From the NCBI RefSeq assembly GCF_946480385.1, contig NZ_CAMLJP010000004.1, forward strand, positions 1-64,000: a stretch of DNA of 64,000 nt, read 5' to 3'. Each line of letters begins with the position of its first letter. Positions within the stretch are counted from its first letter, which is position 1. Source of the DNA: an uncultured Azospirillum sp. (GTDB taxonomy: Bacteria > Pseudomonadota > Alphaproteobacteria > Azospirillales > Azospirillaceae). The translations under genes were made by a program, and so were the position numbers. Of this stretch, positions 43,555 to 59,446 are shown one piece after another. Under the pieces are notes generated by a model. That model did no database searches. It saw only the letters and a list, made by a program, of their open reading frames with translations, and had not been told where the DNA came from.

Positions 43555-45645
43555 TCAAGCCGTGGCGGCGGCCAGGCCGCCGCGGCGGCGATGCTGCCAC
43601 AGCAGGAACAGCCCGGTCATGACGAAGGCGACCTCGTCGGTGACCGGCAGGGCCACCACGAACAGGAAGGCGGTCGCCGCGGCATAGACGCGGGCGATCA
43701 TCGGCAGGTTGGTCCAGAAGAAGCCAATGGTGGCCGCACCCCACAGGGCGATGGCGACGCAGGCCTTGAGGAAGATGTAGGCGACTGCCAGCCAGCTTTC
43801 GCTCTGCAGCACCAGCGCCGGGTCGTAGACCGCCATGAAGGGCACGACATAGCCGGCCATGGCGATGCGGGTGGCGATGAAGCCGATCTTCATGTGCCCC
43901 ACCCGCGCGATGGAGGAGGCAGCCAGCGCCGCCAGCGCCACCGGCGGGGTCAGGTCGGCCATGATGCCGAAATAGAAGACGAACATATGGCTGACGATCA
44001 GCGGCACGCCCATGGTCAGCAGCGCCGGGGCTGCGATCGACGCCGTGATGATGTAGTTGGCGGTGGTCGGCAGCCCGGTGCCCAGCACGATGCAGGTCAC
44101 CATCGTCAGCACCAGCGCCGCCAGCAGGCTGCCGCCCGACAGGTTGACGATGGTGGTGGCGAAGCTGGAGGCGAGACCGGTCAGCGTCATCATGCCGATC
44201 AGCACGCCGACCAGCGCGCAGGCGACGCCGACGCCGATGGCGTTCTTCGCGCCGTCGGCAACCGCGTTCACCACCAGCACCAGCGTCTCCCGCCCGCCAC
44301 GGAACAGCAGGCAGGGCACGACCAGCAGACCGACGATCGCGAAGGCCAGATGCTCGGTCCGCAGCCCCATCCGCCACAGAACGGCAGCGATCAGGCCCAG
44401 CAGGACCCAGAAGCCGACGCGCAGCAGCGTCGGGCCGACCGCCGAGACGACCGACATCCCCAGGATCAGCGCGGCGGTGGCGGCGATGCCGATCACCCCG
44501 GCGAACAGCGGCGTGAAACCGGAAAACAGCAGATAGACCAGCGCCGCCAGCGGCAGGATCAGGTACCAGCCTTCCTTCAGCGCCCGAAGCGCGCTCGGGC
44601 ACTCCTCGCGCGGCAGGCCGATCAGGTTGCGCTTGCCGGCCTCCAGATGGACCATCCAGAAGGCGCTGCCGAAATAGAGGATGGCGGGAATGGCGGCGGC
44701 CAGCGCGACGTCGCTGTAGGGCACGCCGATGGTCTCCGCCATGATGAAGGCGGCGGCACCCATCACCGGCGGCATCAGCTGCCCGCCCATGCTGGCAGTG
44801 GCCTCCACCGCGCCGGCGAAGGCGGGGCGGTAGCCGAAGCGCATCATCAGCGGGATGGTGAACTGGCCGGTGGTCAGCACGTTGGCGACGCCCGACCCGT
44901 TGATCGTCCCCATGAAGCCGGAGGAGAAGACCGCCACCTTCGCCGGCCCGCCCTTGGAATGACCGACGAGGCCAAGCGAGACGTCGTTGAACAGCTTGAT
45001 CATCCCGGCGCGCTCCAGGAAGGCGCCGAACAGGATGAACAGGAAGATGTAGGTCGCCGACACGAAGGTCGGCGTGCCGTAGATGCCCTCGGTCGACAGG
45101 AACAGCGTGTCGATCACCTGATCGAAGCCGTAGCCGCGATGGGCCAGCCCGAAGGGCAGTTCCCGCCCGAACAGGGCATAGGGAATGAACACGCCGCACA
45201 GGATCGGCAGAGCCAGCCCCATGATGCGGCGGGCCGCCTCGAACACCAGCGCGACGGCGATGGCGCCGACGACGATGTCGGTGCTGTTGGGATCGCCCGC
45301 CCGCAGGATCAGGTCGCCTTCGAAGACGAAATGATAGAGGCCGATGGCGAAGCCGGTCAGGCCGAGCAGCCAGTCGTACCAGGGCACCCGTTTGCGCGCG
45401 GAGGTCTTCCGCGCGCCGAACAGGGTGAAGGTCATCAGCACCAGAAAACCGACATGGACCGACCGCACCACCGTGGTGGACAGCGGATTGAAGGCGGCGG
45501 TCCAGATCTGGAAGATCGAAAAGGCCACGGCGATGGCAAACACCGCCCGCCCGTCGAAGCCTTCGAAGGCCGCGACATGGGCGGGGTTCTCCCGGTCGAT
45601 CGCTTGGCGGGCTTGTGCGTCCGCCTCGTTGTTATGAGTATTCAC
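43555..45645 (-). CDS. TRAP transporter fused permease (4TM/12TM, DctQM type)
   Basis: A 696-residue fusion of the small and large TRAP membrane subunits, as usual in TAXI systems. An N-terminal small-subunit-like region of four or more helices (FQIWTAAFNPLSTTVVRSVH) is followed by a DctM-like region with AGMIKLFNDVSLGLVGHSKG, GSGVANVLTTGQFTIPLMMR, AVEATASMGGQLMPPVMGAA and TLTGLASSFATTIVNLSGGS. It imports a small carboxylate or amino acid with an ion gradient. The start is GTG at 45645 with GGGGAA upstream. The substrate is unknown. Confidence 0.92.
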   Translation of the reverse strand: MNTHNNEADAQARQAIDRENPAHVAAFEGFDGRAVFAIAVAFSIFQIWTAAFNPLSTTVVRSVHVGFLVLMTFTLFGARKTSARKRVPWYDWLLGLTGFAIGLYHFVFEGDLILRAGDPNSTDIVVGAIAVALVFEAARRIMGLALPILCGVFIPYALFGRELPFGLAHRGYGFDQVIDTLFLSTEGIYGTPTFVSATYIFLFILFGAFLERAGMIKLFNDVSLGLVGHSKGGPAKVAVFSSGFMGTINGSGVANVLTTGQFTIPLMMRFGYRPAFAGAVEATASMGGQLMPPVMGAAAFIMAETIGVPYSDVALAAAIPAILYFGSAFWMVHLEAGKRNLIGLPREECPSALRALKEGWYLILPLAALVYLLFSGFTPLFAGVIGIAATAALILGMSVVSAVGPTLLRVGFWVLLGLIAAVLWRMGLRTEHLAFAIVGLLVVPCLLFRGGRETLVLVVNAVADGAKNAIGVGVACALVGVLIGMMTLTGLASSFATTIVNLSGGSLLAALVLTMVTCIVLGTGLPTTANYIITASIAAPALLTMGVPLIVSHMFVFYFGIMADLTPPVALAALAASSIARVGHMKIGFIATRIAMAGYVVPFMAVYDPALVLQSESWLAVAYIFLKACVAIALWGAATIGFFWTNLPMIARVYAAATAFLFVVALPVTDEVAFVMTGLFLLWQHRRRGGLAAATA

Positions 45646-45678
45646 GTCTGCGTTCCCCGCGGCCCGTCCGCCCGTCCC

Positions 45679-46653
45679 TTACATCAGCCCCTTTTCCTTG
45701 TAGTACTTCACGGCGCCGGGGTGGAACGGCACCGGCGACTGGGTGGCGGTCTTGTCGAGCTTGATCTGCTTGGCGGCGACATGGGCGGCGGCCAGCGCGT
45801 CCAGATTCTCGAACAGCGTCTTGGTCATCGCATAGGCCGCGTCGTCCGACACGCCGGAATGGCTGACCAGCAGGTTGCGCACCGCGGCGGTCGGCACCGC
45901 GGCGTCCTGGCCGGGATAGGTGCCTGCCGGGATCGTCTCGGTGATGTAGGCGGCGTCGCCGACCTTCTGCACCACGTCGGCCGGGATGCTGACGATGGTG
46001 ATGTCCTGGGAGGCCGACAGATCCTTGATCGCCGCCACGCCGAGACCGGCGGAGATCAGCGTCGCGTCCAGCTGGCGGTTCTTGATCAGGTCAACCGATT
46101 CGCCGAAGGGCAGATATTCGGTCTTGGCGAAGTCCTTGTAGGCCAGACCGGCGGCGTTGAAGATCGCGCGCGCGTTCAGCTCGGTCCCCGACTTTGGCGC
46201 GCCGACCGACACCCGCTTACCCTTCAGGTCGGCCAGCGTCTTGATACCCGACTCCTTGCTGGCGACGACCTGGATGTAGTTGGGGTAGATGGCGGCGACG
46301 GTGCGCAGCTTGTCCAGCTTCTGCTTGAAGCCGACCTCCTCGTTGCCCTTCCAGGCATCGCTCAGCGAGTCACCGAGCGTGAAGCCGATCTCGCCACGGC
46401 CGGCCTGCAGCAGGTTCAGGTTTTCCACCGACGCCTTGGTCGCCTGCGCCGTCACCTTGGCCCCCGGCAGCGCCTTGCCGTACACGTTCGACAGCGCCAC
46501 GCCGAGCGGATAATAGACCCCGCTGGTGCCGCCGGTCAGAACGGTGATGAAGGTCTCCGCCTTGGCCGGCAGGGCGGCCAGGCCAAGGCTGACACCAAGG
46601 CCGGCGGCCGTGCACAGGGCCAGAAGGTGACGCTTCACGGATGGGCGATTCAT
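45679..46653 (-). CDS. TAXI-family TRAP solute-binding protein
   Basis: A 324-residue periplasmic binding protein with a Sec signal peptide (LLALCTAAGLGVSLGLAALP, cut at AKA) and the TAXI hallmark TGGTSGVYYPLGVALSNVYG. ATKASVENLNLLQAGRGEIG and LKGKRVSVGAPKSGTELNAR follow. It delivers substrate to the fused permease 33 bases downstream. The ATG at 46653 has GGGGAGA six bases upstream and heads the operon TAXI, permease, DUF1850. Confidence 0.94.
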   Translation of the reverse strand: MNRPSVKRHLLALCTAAGLGVSLGLAALPAKAETFITVLTGGTSGVYYPLGVALSNVYGKALPGAKVTAQATKASVENLNLLQAGRGEIGFTLGDSLSDAWKGNEEVGFKQKLDKLRTVAAIYPNYIQVVASKESGIKTLADLKGKRVSVGAPKSGTELNARAIFNAAGLAYKDFAKTEYLPFGESVDLIKNRQLDATLISAGLGVAAIKDLSASQDITIVSIPADVVQKVGDAAYITETIPAGTYPGQDAAVPTAAVRNLLVSHSGVSDDAAYAMTKTLFENLDALAAAHVAAKQIKLDKTATQSPVPFHPGAVKYYKEKGLM

Positions 46654-46998
46654 AGCGGCTCTCCCCGTTATCGTTGCTGCACCCGGATCGTTGCCGGGCG
46701 GATTCGTTTGCATACCCATAAGCCATGGGCAGCCCCAACCCACTGTAACGCGCCACAAAATTGCGCGCCAGTACGTACAATCCGACATATTGACCGTTCA
46801 CATGCCATTCTTTCGGCCAAGGCATGCACAGGCTCCTTGACCTCCGCGGGCAGACACCCCCTATCCTTGTGGCGGAAGACCGCCGGCCGAAGCGGACACC
46901 ACCGCGCCCCGGCCCACAGCGCGTCGAACGACAGTGAATAGTCCCAACTGCACGCCAAACGACTGCAAGCCAGACTTCAGCCAGCGGGAGGAAAACCG
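46654..46998. other. Divergent promoter region, TAXI-TRAP and coxS
   Basis: About 345 bases between two divergent operons. I see no gene. It holds an AT-richer core near 46740-46815, with GTACGTAC (an 8-base palindrome) and CGCGCCACAAAATTGCGCG, an inverted-repeat-like element of possible regulatory use. No TTGAC-N4-GTCAA box is present. Confidence 0.4.
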
Positions 46999-47499
<501 letters not shown>

Positions 47500-47566
47500 G
47501 GGCGATAAGCCCACCAAGAAGCAGGCATTTCCGCATCTTACGCGTTCCTGTGGGAGGAAACACGAG

Positions 47567-49957
<2,391 letters not shown>

Positions 49958-49985
49958 GACGGCCGAAGAAGAAGGAGGCTAGAGA

Positions 49986-50777
49986 ATGTACGCGTTCACG
50001 TACCAACGGCCGACAACGCTTGCCGACGCGGCGACCGCCATCCAGGCGGAAGAGGCCAAGCTGCTGGGCGGCGGCCAGACCCTGCTGCCGACGCTGAAGC
50101 AACGCCTCGCCCGGCCGACCGACCTGATCGACCTCGGCGCCATTCCGGAGCTGAAGGGCATCCGCGAGGCTGATGGCGGGCTGGAGATCGGTGCCTTCAC
50201 CCGCCATGCCGAGGTCGCCCATTCCGACCTCGTCAAGCGGGTGATCCCGGCGCTGGCCAGCCTCGCCGAGGGCATCGGCGACCGGCAGGTCCGCAACATG
50301 GGCACGATGGGCGGCTCCATCGCCAACGCCGACCCGTCGGCCGACTACCCGTCGGCGGTGGTGGCTCTGAAGGCGACGGTCACCACCGACCGCCGGACCA
50401 TCGCCGGCGACGATTTCTTCACCGGCATGTTCGAAACCGCGCTGGAGCCGGGCGAGATCCTGAAGTCGGTGCGCTTCTCGCGCCCGGACAAGGCGGCCTA
50501 CGCCAAGTTCCGCAACCCGGCCAGCCGCTATGCCATCGTCGGCGTCTTCGTCGCCAAGTTCGGCGCCGAGGTGCGGGTGGCGGTGACCGGCGCCGCCGGC
50601 TCGGTCTTCCGCGCCGAGGCGTTCGAAGCGGCACTCGCCGCCGATTTCCGGGCCGACGCGCTGAACGGCCTGTCGGTGGACGCCGACGGCCTGAACGCCG
50701 ACATCCACGCCAGCGCCGACTACCGCGCCCACCTCGTCACCGTGATGGCGAAACGCGCGGTCGAAGCGGCGGCGTGA
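49986..50777 (+). CDS. coxM: CO dehydrogenase-like medium subunit CoxM (FAD)
   Basis: A 263-residue FAD subunit of the CoxSLM complex. It has the N-terminal Tyr-rich start ([20 protein letters not shown]), the flavin motif [14 protein letters not shown] and the second motif [20 protein letters not shown]. The C-terminal domain follows the family. It begins 28 bases after coxL with an AAGGAGG ribosome site, and is separated from coxD by an inverted-repeat element. Confidence 0.93.
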   Translation: MYAFTYQRPTTLADAATAIQAEEAKLLGGGQTLLPTLKQRLARPTDLIDLGAIPELKGIREADGGLEIGAFTRHAEVAHSDLVKRVIPALASLAEGIGDRQVRNMGTMGGSIANADPSADYPSAVVALKATVTTDRRTIAGDDFFTGMFETALEPGEILKSVRFSRPDKAAYAKFRNPASRYAIVGVFVAKFGAEVRVAVTGAAGSVFRAEAFEAALAADFRADALNGLSVDADGLNADIHASADYRAHLVTVMAKRAVEAAA

Positions 50778-50784
50778 TCTAAAT

Positions 50785-50936
50785 CCCTCTCCCGCCCCGG
50801 GAGAGGGAAGGGGCCCAAGCAAAGCTTGGGAAGGGTGAGGGGTGACCCAAGGAGCCATGCGGTTCGGGAGTCTTGCCTCACCCCTCACCCTCCCCACCTT
50901 CGGTGGGTCCCCTCCCTCTCCCGGGGCGGGAGAGGG
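50785..50936. repeat. Intergenic inverted-repeat element between coxM and coxD
   Basis: A 152-base element whose ends are complementary (CCCTCTCCCGCCCCGGGAGA at the left; its complement closes the right end), with nested smaller palindromes (CCCAAGCAAAGCTTGGG, CCCACCTTCGGTGGG). It has no coding capacity. The second element at 62095-62224 shares the CCCTCTCCC/CCCTCCCC vocabulary, so both look like members of a dispersed family. It could end coxSLM transcripts or stabilise mRNA ends. Confidence 0.75.
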
Positions 50937-50964
50937 CATTCGTTGTCCATCTCCAAGGCCGTCC

Positions 50965-51888
<924 letters not shown>

Positions 51889-51895
51889 GGCTGCC

Positions 51896-53113
51896 ATGAC
51901 GGACAACGCACCGGCCGGCCGCCTCACCCTCAACCTGATGCATTTTGCCCGCGCGTTGCGCGCCGCCGGCCTGCCGGTGGGCCCTGGCAAGGTGTTGCAG
52001 GCGGTGGAGGCGGTGGAGGCGGTCGGCCTGTCCAACCGAACCGACTTCTACTGGGCGCTGCACGCCATTTTCGTGAACCGCCACGACCAGAGCGAGCTGT
52101 TCGACCAGGCCTTCCACGTCTTCTGGCGCAATCCCGACATCCTGAAGAAGATGATGTCGCTGATGCTGCCGAGGGTGCGGACGGAGGCGCCGCCCGACCA
52201 GCCCGAGATGGCGCAGCGCCTTGCCGAGGCCCTGCACGGCAGCGGCGCCGAACAGGAGGAGCCGGAAAAGACGGAGATCGAGGTCGACGCCTCCTTCACC
52301 GTGTCCGCCGCCGAACGGCTGCAGGACAAGGATTTCGAAAAGATGACGGGGGAGGAGATGGCGCAGGCCAAGCGCCTGCTCGCCCGCCTCGCCCTGCCGC
52401 TGGCCGAGGTCACCACTCGCCGCTACCGGTCGGACCCGATGGGACCGCGCGTCGATCCGCGCGCCACGCTGCGGCGGATGCTACGCACCGGCGGCGACCT
52501 GTCGGATCTTGCCCACAAGCGCCGCCGCACCCGGCCGCCGCCGCTGGTGGTGCTGTGCGACATCTCCGGATCGATGACCCGCTATTCGCGGATGCTGCTG
52601 CATTTCATGCATGCGGTGACCAACGATCGCGACCGGGTGTACAGCTTCGTCTTCGGCACGCGGCTGACCAACATCACCCGCCATCTGCGGCACAAGGACG
52701 TGGACGTGGCGCTGGACGCCGTGTCGGGGGCGGTCGCCGACTGGTCGGGCGGCACACGGATCGGCACCGCGCTGCACGCCTTCAACCGGACATGGGCGCG
52801 CCGCGTGCTGGGCCAGGGCGCGGTCGTGCTTCTCATTACCGACGGGCTGGACAGGGATGCAGGGGAAGGGCTTGCGGCAGAGGCCGATCGGTTGCACAAA
52901 AGCTGTCGGCGGCTCGTCTGGCTGAATCCTTTGTTGCGCTGGGAAGGCTTCGCGCCGAAATCCTCGGGCATCCGGGCGCTGCTGCCGCATGTGGACGATT
53001 TTCTTGCGGCCCACAGCCTGAACAGCCTCGCGGATCTGGCCGGTGTCCTGTCGGCCGACGGACCGCGTCGGAGCCCGGGCTTGCGCCGCTGGTTGAAGGA
53101 GGCGGCGGGATGA
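51896..53113 (+). CDS. coxE: CoxE, VWA-domain maturation protein
   Basis: A 405-residue protein with a helical N-terminal region (HFARALRAAGLPVGPGKVLQ) and a C-terminal VWA domain with an intact MIDAS (DISGSMTRYS). SFVFGTRLTNITRHLRHKD and GGTRIGTALHAFN follow. CoxE acts with CoxD in maturation of molybdo-hydroxylases, in parallel with the NorD/NorQ pair elsewhere in this window. Its stop overlaps the next start as ATGA. Confidence 0.9.
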   Translation: MTDNAPAGRLTLNLMHFARALRAAGLPVGPGKVLQAVEAVEAVGLSNRTDFYWALHAIFVNRHDQSELFDQAFHVFWRNPDILKKMMSLMLPRVRTEAPPDQPEMAQRLAEALHGSGAEQEEPEKTEIEVDASFTVSAAERLQDKDFEKMTGEEMAQAKRLLARLALPLAEVTTRRYRSDPMGPRVDPRATLRRMLRTGGDLSDLAHKRRRTRPPPLVVLCDISGSMTRYSRMLLHFMHAVTNDRDRVYSFVFGTRLTNITRHLRHKDVDVALDAVSGAVADWSGGTRIGTALHAFNRTWARRVLGQGAVVLLITDGLDRDAGEGLAAEADRLHKSCRRLVWLNPLLRWEGFAPKSSGIRALLPHVDDFLAAHSLNSLADLAGVLSADGPRRSPGLRRWLKEAAG

Positions 53114-53435
53114 ACGACACCCTGATGGCGGACAACATCGTGGAGCAGGCTGCCGCATGGCGCGCCGCCGGCCGCAGGGTGGCCCTGGCGACCGTCGTGT
53201 CGACCTGGGGCTCCTCGCCGCGGCCGGTCGGCAGCCAGATGGCGGTCGACGACCGCGGGTCGATGGCCGGGTCCGTGTCCGGCGGCTGCATCGAAAGCGC
53301 CGTGGCGCACGAGGCCGCCAAGTCGATGGAGGACGGCGAACCGCGCCTGCTGTCCTTCGGCATCACCAACGAAATGGCCTGGGAAGTCGGGCTGGCCTGC
53401 GGCGGGCAGGTACAGGTCTATGTCGAGGCCGTGGA

Positions 53436-53439
<4 letters not shown>
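53110..53439 (+). CDS. XdhC/CoxF-type protein, N-terminal domain only
   Basis: A 109-residue protein equal to the XdhC/CoxI N-terminal domain: RVALATVVSTWGSSPRPVGS, GSMAGSVSGGCIESAV and AWEVGLACGGQVQVYVE, including the conserved Cys in GGCIE and ACGG. XdhC proteins bind Moco and aid its sulfuration and insertion into hydroxylases of this family. It overlaps coxE and the next gene by four bases each. In many organisms this and the following domain are one protein. Confidence 0.87.
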
Positions 53440-54152
<713 letters not shown>

Positions 54153-54278
54153 GGGGTGAGGATCAGGGTGGGGAGCCAAATTCGGCAGTCCCCACCCCAT
54201 ACCTTCCGCCCATTGCCCGGCTCCGGCCCGCTCGCCATATCCGTGGGCATACATCGACCGTGCCCATCCGGAGCCCCC

Positions 54279-55931
<1,653 letters not shown>

Positions 55932-56760
55932 AGCGCTCCGCCACCGGCAGGTGGGTGGCGATGGAATCCTCCAGGCCGTGCAGCATCTCGGCATTGCTTT
56001 CCCGCGCCTCCTCCCGGATGCGCGACGCCCAGCCGCGCAGGATGTCGCCGGTCGCCTCGGGGTGGAACTGGAAGGCGTAGGTGGCACGGCCGAGGCGGAA
56101 GGCCTGACGATCGCAGGCCTCGCTGGTGGCCAGCGGCACCGCGCCCTCGGGAAATTCGAAGGTGTCGTAATGCCACTGGGCGAGGTTCAGTTCCGGACCG
56201 AAGCCGCCCAGCAGCGGGTCGTCCTGCGCACCGTCGGTCAGAGTGACGCGGTGTATGCCCAGTTCCGGCGTGGTGTGGCGGTAGACCTTGGCGCCATAGG
56301 CGCGGGCCGCCAGTTGCGCCCCCAGGCAGATGCCCATCACCGGCCGGTCAGCATCGGTGAAGTCGCGGATCGTCTCCATCACCCGGCCGAAATGCGGCCC
56401 CTTCTCGTCATTCCAGGCGTCCTGGGGACCGCCCAGCACCACAAGGCCGGCATAGCCGTCCTTGTCGGGGATCGCCTCGCCTTCGTTGGCGGCGATGGTG
56501 TGGAGGGTGGCGCCGTTGTCGGTCAGCGCATCGCCCACCAGACCGATGGGAGCGGTTCGGCTGTTCTGAACGACCAGGATGCGCATGGGTCTGCTCGGCT
56601 CGCGTCGTTGGCAATCTTGTCATCAAGTTGTGAGACCGTCGCAGGCGGAGTTCAAGCCGCAGCCGCGCCCGACCGCATGCTCCGCGCCGCAAAGCCGCTA
56701 TGCGTGGCAGGGCAAAGCTGCTCTAGAATACGCAGGCATGACATCGAAGGTCCGCTCTCC

Positions 56761-58287
56761 ATGCCGTTCCGTTTCCGCCTGATCGCCGCGCCGCTGTTCG
56801 CCGTCATCCTGGGTGCCGCCCTGCCCGCCCTAGCACAGAATGGGGCACAAAACGGCACGCTGACCTTCCTGCATGTCAATGACGTGTACGAAATCGCGCC
56901 GGTGAAGGGACAGGGCGGCTTCGGCCCGCTGATGACCCTGCTGAAGCGAGAACGCGCGGTGGCTCCCGATGCGATCACCACGGTCGGCGGCGATTTCCTG
57001 TCGCCGTCGCTGCTGTCGGGCACGACGCGGGGCGCGCAGATGATCGCGCTGTTCAACGCCATCGGCGTCGATGCGGTGACCTTCGGCAACCATGAATTCG
57101 ACTTCGGCCCCGACACACTGAAACAGCGCATGGCCGAATCGAAGTTCCCCTGGATCGGCAGCAATGTGCGGTCGGCCGACGGCTCCGCCTTCGCCGGCAC
57201 GGTGCCGAGTTGGACCCGGACCATTGACGGCATCACCGTCGGCTTCATCGGCCTGATCACCCCCGACACCGCCCGCCTGTCCAGCGCCGGGCCGAGCCTG
57301 AGCTTCTCTCCGGTCCTGGAGACGGCGGCGGCAACGGTAAAGGATCTGCGGGCGAATGGGGCCGCGGTCGTCGTGGCGCTGACCCACCTGACCATTGCGG
57401 AGGACCGTGAGTTGGCCGCCAAAGTCAAGGGCATCGACCTGATCCTGGGCGGCCACGACCACGACCCGATCAGCTTCTACGAGGGCTCCACCCTGATCCT
57501 GAAGGCCGGGCACGATGCGCAGTATCTCGGTGTCGTGAAGCTGGATGTCGTGACCAAAGAGGCCGCTAAGGGGACGGCGACCACCACCGTGCCGACCGAA
57601 TGGCGCTTCGTCACCACCGCCGGCGTCGCCCCAGACCCGACGGTGGAGGCGGTGGTGGACGGCTATACCAAGCGGCTCGACAGCGATCTGGCCGTGGTGA
57701 TCGGCACCACGTCGACCGAACTGGACAGCCGCAAGGACGTGGTGCGCAGCCGCGAATCCAGCATGGGCAACCTGATCGCCGACGCCCTGCGCGATGCGCT
57801 GAAGGCCGACGTCGCCATCACCAACGGCGGCGGCATCCGCGCCGACGCGCTGCATCCCGCCGGATCCAAACTGACCCGCAAGGACATCTTCGCCGAGCTG
57901 CCCTTCGGCAATGTCGGCGTGCTGGTGGAGATGTCGGGACAGGATCTGATCTCCACCCTCGAACACGGCGTCAGCAAGGTGGAGGAGAAGGCCGGCCGCT
58001 TCCCGCAGGTTTCCGGCCTGACCATGACCTACGATCCCAAGGCGCCGGCCGGGCGGCGGGTGACCTCGGTCATGGTGGGCGGCAAGCCGCTGGACCCGCA
58101 GGCGACCTACCGCGTCGCCACCAACGATTACATGCTGAAGGGCGGCGACGGCTATGCCGCCTTCCCGCGCGCCAAAGTGATCGTCGATGCCTCGGGCGCG
58201 GTGTTGCTGGCGACCATCGTGATGACCTACGTCGAATCCAAGAAAACGGTTGCGCCCGCGGTCGAGGGAAGGATCGTGGCAAAATAA
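56761..58287 (+). CDS. Periplasmic 5'-nucleotidase / 2',3'-cyclic phosphodiesterase (UshA family)
   Basis: A 508-residue exported metallophosphatase with a Sec signal peptide (LIAAPLFAVILGAALPALAQ). The calcineurin-like domain shows TFLHVNDVYEIAP, VGGDFLSPSLLSG, TFGNHEFDFG and LILGGHDHDP. A UshA C-terminal domain has ITNGGGIRADALHPAG, LPFGNVGVLVEMSG and ATNDYMLKGGDGYAAF. It releases phosphate and nucleosides from extracellular nucleotides. It is monocistronic, divergent from the amidotransferase gene. Confidence 0.9.
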   Translation: MPFRFRLIAAPLFAVILGAALPALAQNGAQNGTLTFLHVNDVYEIAPVKGQGGFGPLMTLLKRERAVAPDAITTVGGDFLSPSLLSGTTRGAQMIALFNAIGVDAVTFGNHEFDFGPDTLKQRMAESKFPWIGSNVRSADGSAFAGTVPSWTRTIDGITVGFIGLITPDTARLSSAGPSLSFSPVLETAAATVKDLRANGAAVVVALTHLTIAEDRELAAKVKGIDLILGGHDHDPISFYEGSTLILKAGHDAQYLGVVKLDVVTKEAAKGTATTTVPTEWRFVTTAGVAPDPTVEAVVDGYTKRLDSDLAVVIGTTSTELDSRKDVVRSRESSMGNLIADALRDALKADVAITNGGGIRADALHPAGSKLTRKDIFAELPFGNVGVLVEMSGQDLISTLEHGVSKVEEKAGRFPQVSGLTMTYDPKAPAGRRVTSVMVGGKPLDPQATYRVATNDYMLKGGDGYAAFPRAKVIVDASGAVLLATIVMTYVESKKTVAPAVEGRIVAK

Positions 58288-58397
58288 CGCAGCGGCCGGG
58301 ACATTATAGAGCCCTGGGGCGACACTCCGTTGCGCACGGTCGGCAGTTGCCTTTAGGGTAACCCGTCCGCTCTACATCCGCGCCGAAGGCCGCACGC

Positions 58398-59441
58398 ATG
58401 TCCGACACCCTGACCACCCGTTCCAACGACTTCGCCCAGACCTTCAACACCGCCCATGGCGAGGCGGGGCTGGGCCGGGTGTCGATCGCCCATATCCTGC
58501 AGCGCATCCAGTCCGACCCGAACTTCCTGTTCAGCGACGACTTCCGCAAGGGCGCCGGGCAATGCCCGTTCCATGCCGGCAAGGCGGAGGGCGCGGCGGA
58601 AGGTGCGCCCCCCATTCCCCAGGACGACGCCGACAAGGTCGCGGTCAACAGCCTGCTGGCCCTGCTGTTCAACCGGCTACGCGACCATATCGCGGAAAAG
58701 CTGCCCTTCGATGCGGACGGCCGGCCGATGCTGCCGATCCCGCCGCGTTCGCCGCACGGGCTGGACCCGGCCGACCGCGCCGCCATGGCGGCGGCGGAGC
58801 CGGACGTCTTCTGTTCCGTCCTGCGCGACGCCACCTGCCACCTGCTGGACGGGCTGATCACCGGCTGGGCCGTCGATCTGGTGCGGGAAGAGGAGTATTT
58901 CCGCTCCCAAGGCTCCGGCGAGATCTCGCTGGAGGCGGCGGCGACCTTCGTCCTGCGCACGGTGCTGGAGCATTCGCCGCTCTACCAGCGCGCCGGCTAC
59001 GACATGCTGTCGATCACCAAGACCGGCAGCCACACCGCCATCCACATCTGCTGGGCGATGGTGGAGGCCGCGCCGCTGCTGGTGCCGGGGCGCGATACTG
59101 CCTTCTACGACGACCTTGTCCACCGCAGCCTGAAGCAGATCGTGCCGCTGTCGATGTCCAGCCTGGGCATGCTGGTCCATTACATGGAGGAAAGCGGGAT
59201 CGAGCCGGCCGACGGCTTGGCCGTACACCGACTGCCCAAAGACCAGAAGGCCTTCATTCTGGACGCCAACGGGCTGATCCGGCTGAACGCCGATCCCATC
59301 GTCACCTTCGCCAAGCCGGGCGAGCGCTATTACACCGGCTGCCCGGCCTTCTACACCACCAACCTCATCAAGCTGTATCTCGACATCGTCGCCGGGCTGG
59401 CGCTCGACTACGGTGTCTACGACCGCCTGCAGGAGGGCTGA
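58398..59441 (+). CDS. Protein of unknown family, first of two tandem paralogues
   Basis: A 347-residue, largely helical protein without signal peptide or clear membrane segment. I do not recognise its family. It shares long invariant blocks with the next gene: NDFA-T near the start, G-x-CP-x-HA (around residue 55), SPHGLD, LRD--CHLLD, GYDMLSITKTGSHTA-H-CW, VEAAPLL, RSLKQ, SLGML, and YTGCPAFY close to the C-terminus. The retained Cys, His and Trp suggest a metal- or cofactor-binding or catalytic site, but nothing identifies the chemistry. It starts 110 bases after the nucleotidase, five bases before its paralogue. Confidence 0.75.
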   Translation: MSDTLTTRSNDFAQTFNTAHGEAGLGRVSIAHILQRIQSDPNFLFSDDFRKGAGQCPFHAGKAEGAAEGAPPIPQDDADKVAVNSLLALLFNRLRDHIAEKLPFDADGRPMLPIPPRSPHGLDPADRAAMAAAEPDVFCSVLRDATCHLLDGLITGWAVDLVREEEYFRSQGSGEISLEAAATFVLRTVLEHSPLYQRAGYDMLSITKTGSHTAIHICWAMVEAAPLLVPGRDTAFYDDLVHRSLKQIVPLSMSSLGMLVHYMEESGIEPADGLAVHRLPKDQKAFILDANGLIRLNADPIVTFAKPGERYYTGCPAFYTTNLIKLYLDIVAGLALDYGVYDRLQEG

Positions 59442-59446
59442 GCCCG

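Noticed and set aside
50785..50936. CRISPR-like repeat
   Set aside because: It is a single palindromic element with nested arms, not a series of identical direct repeats with unique spacers.
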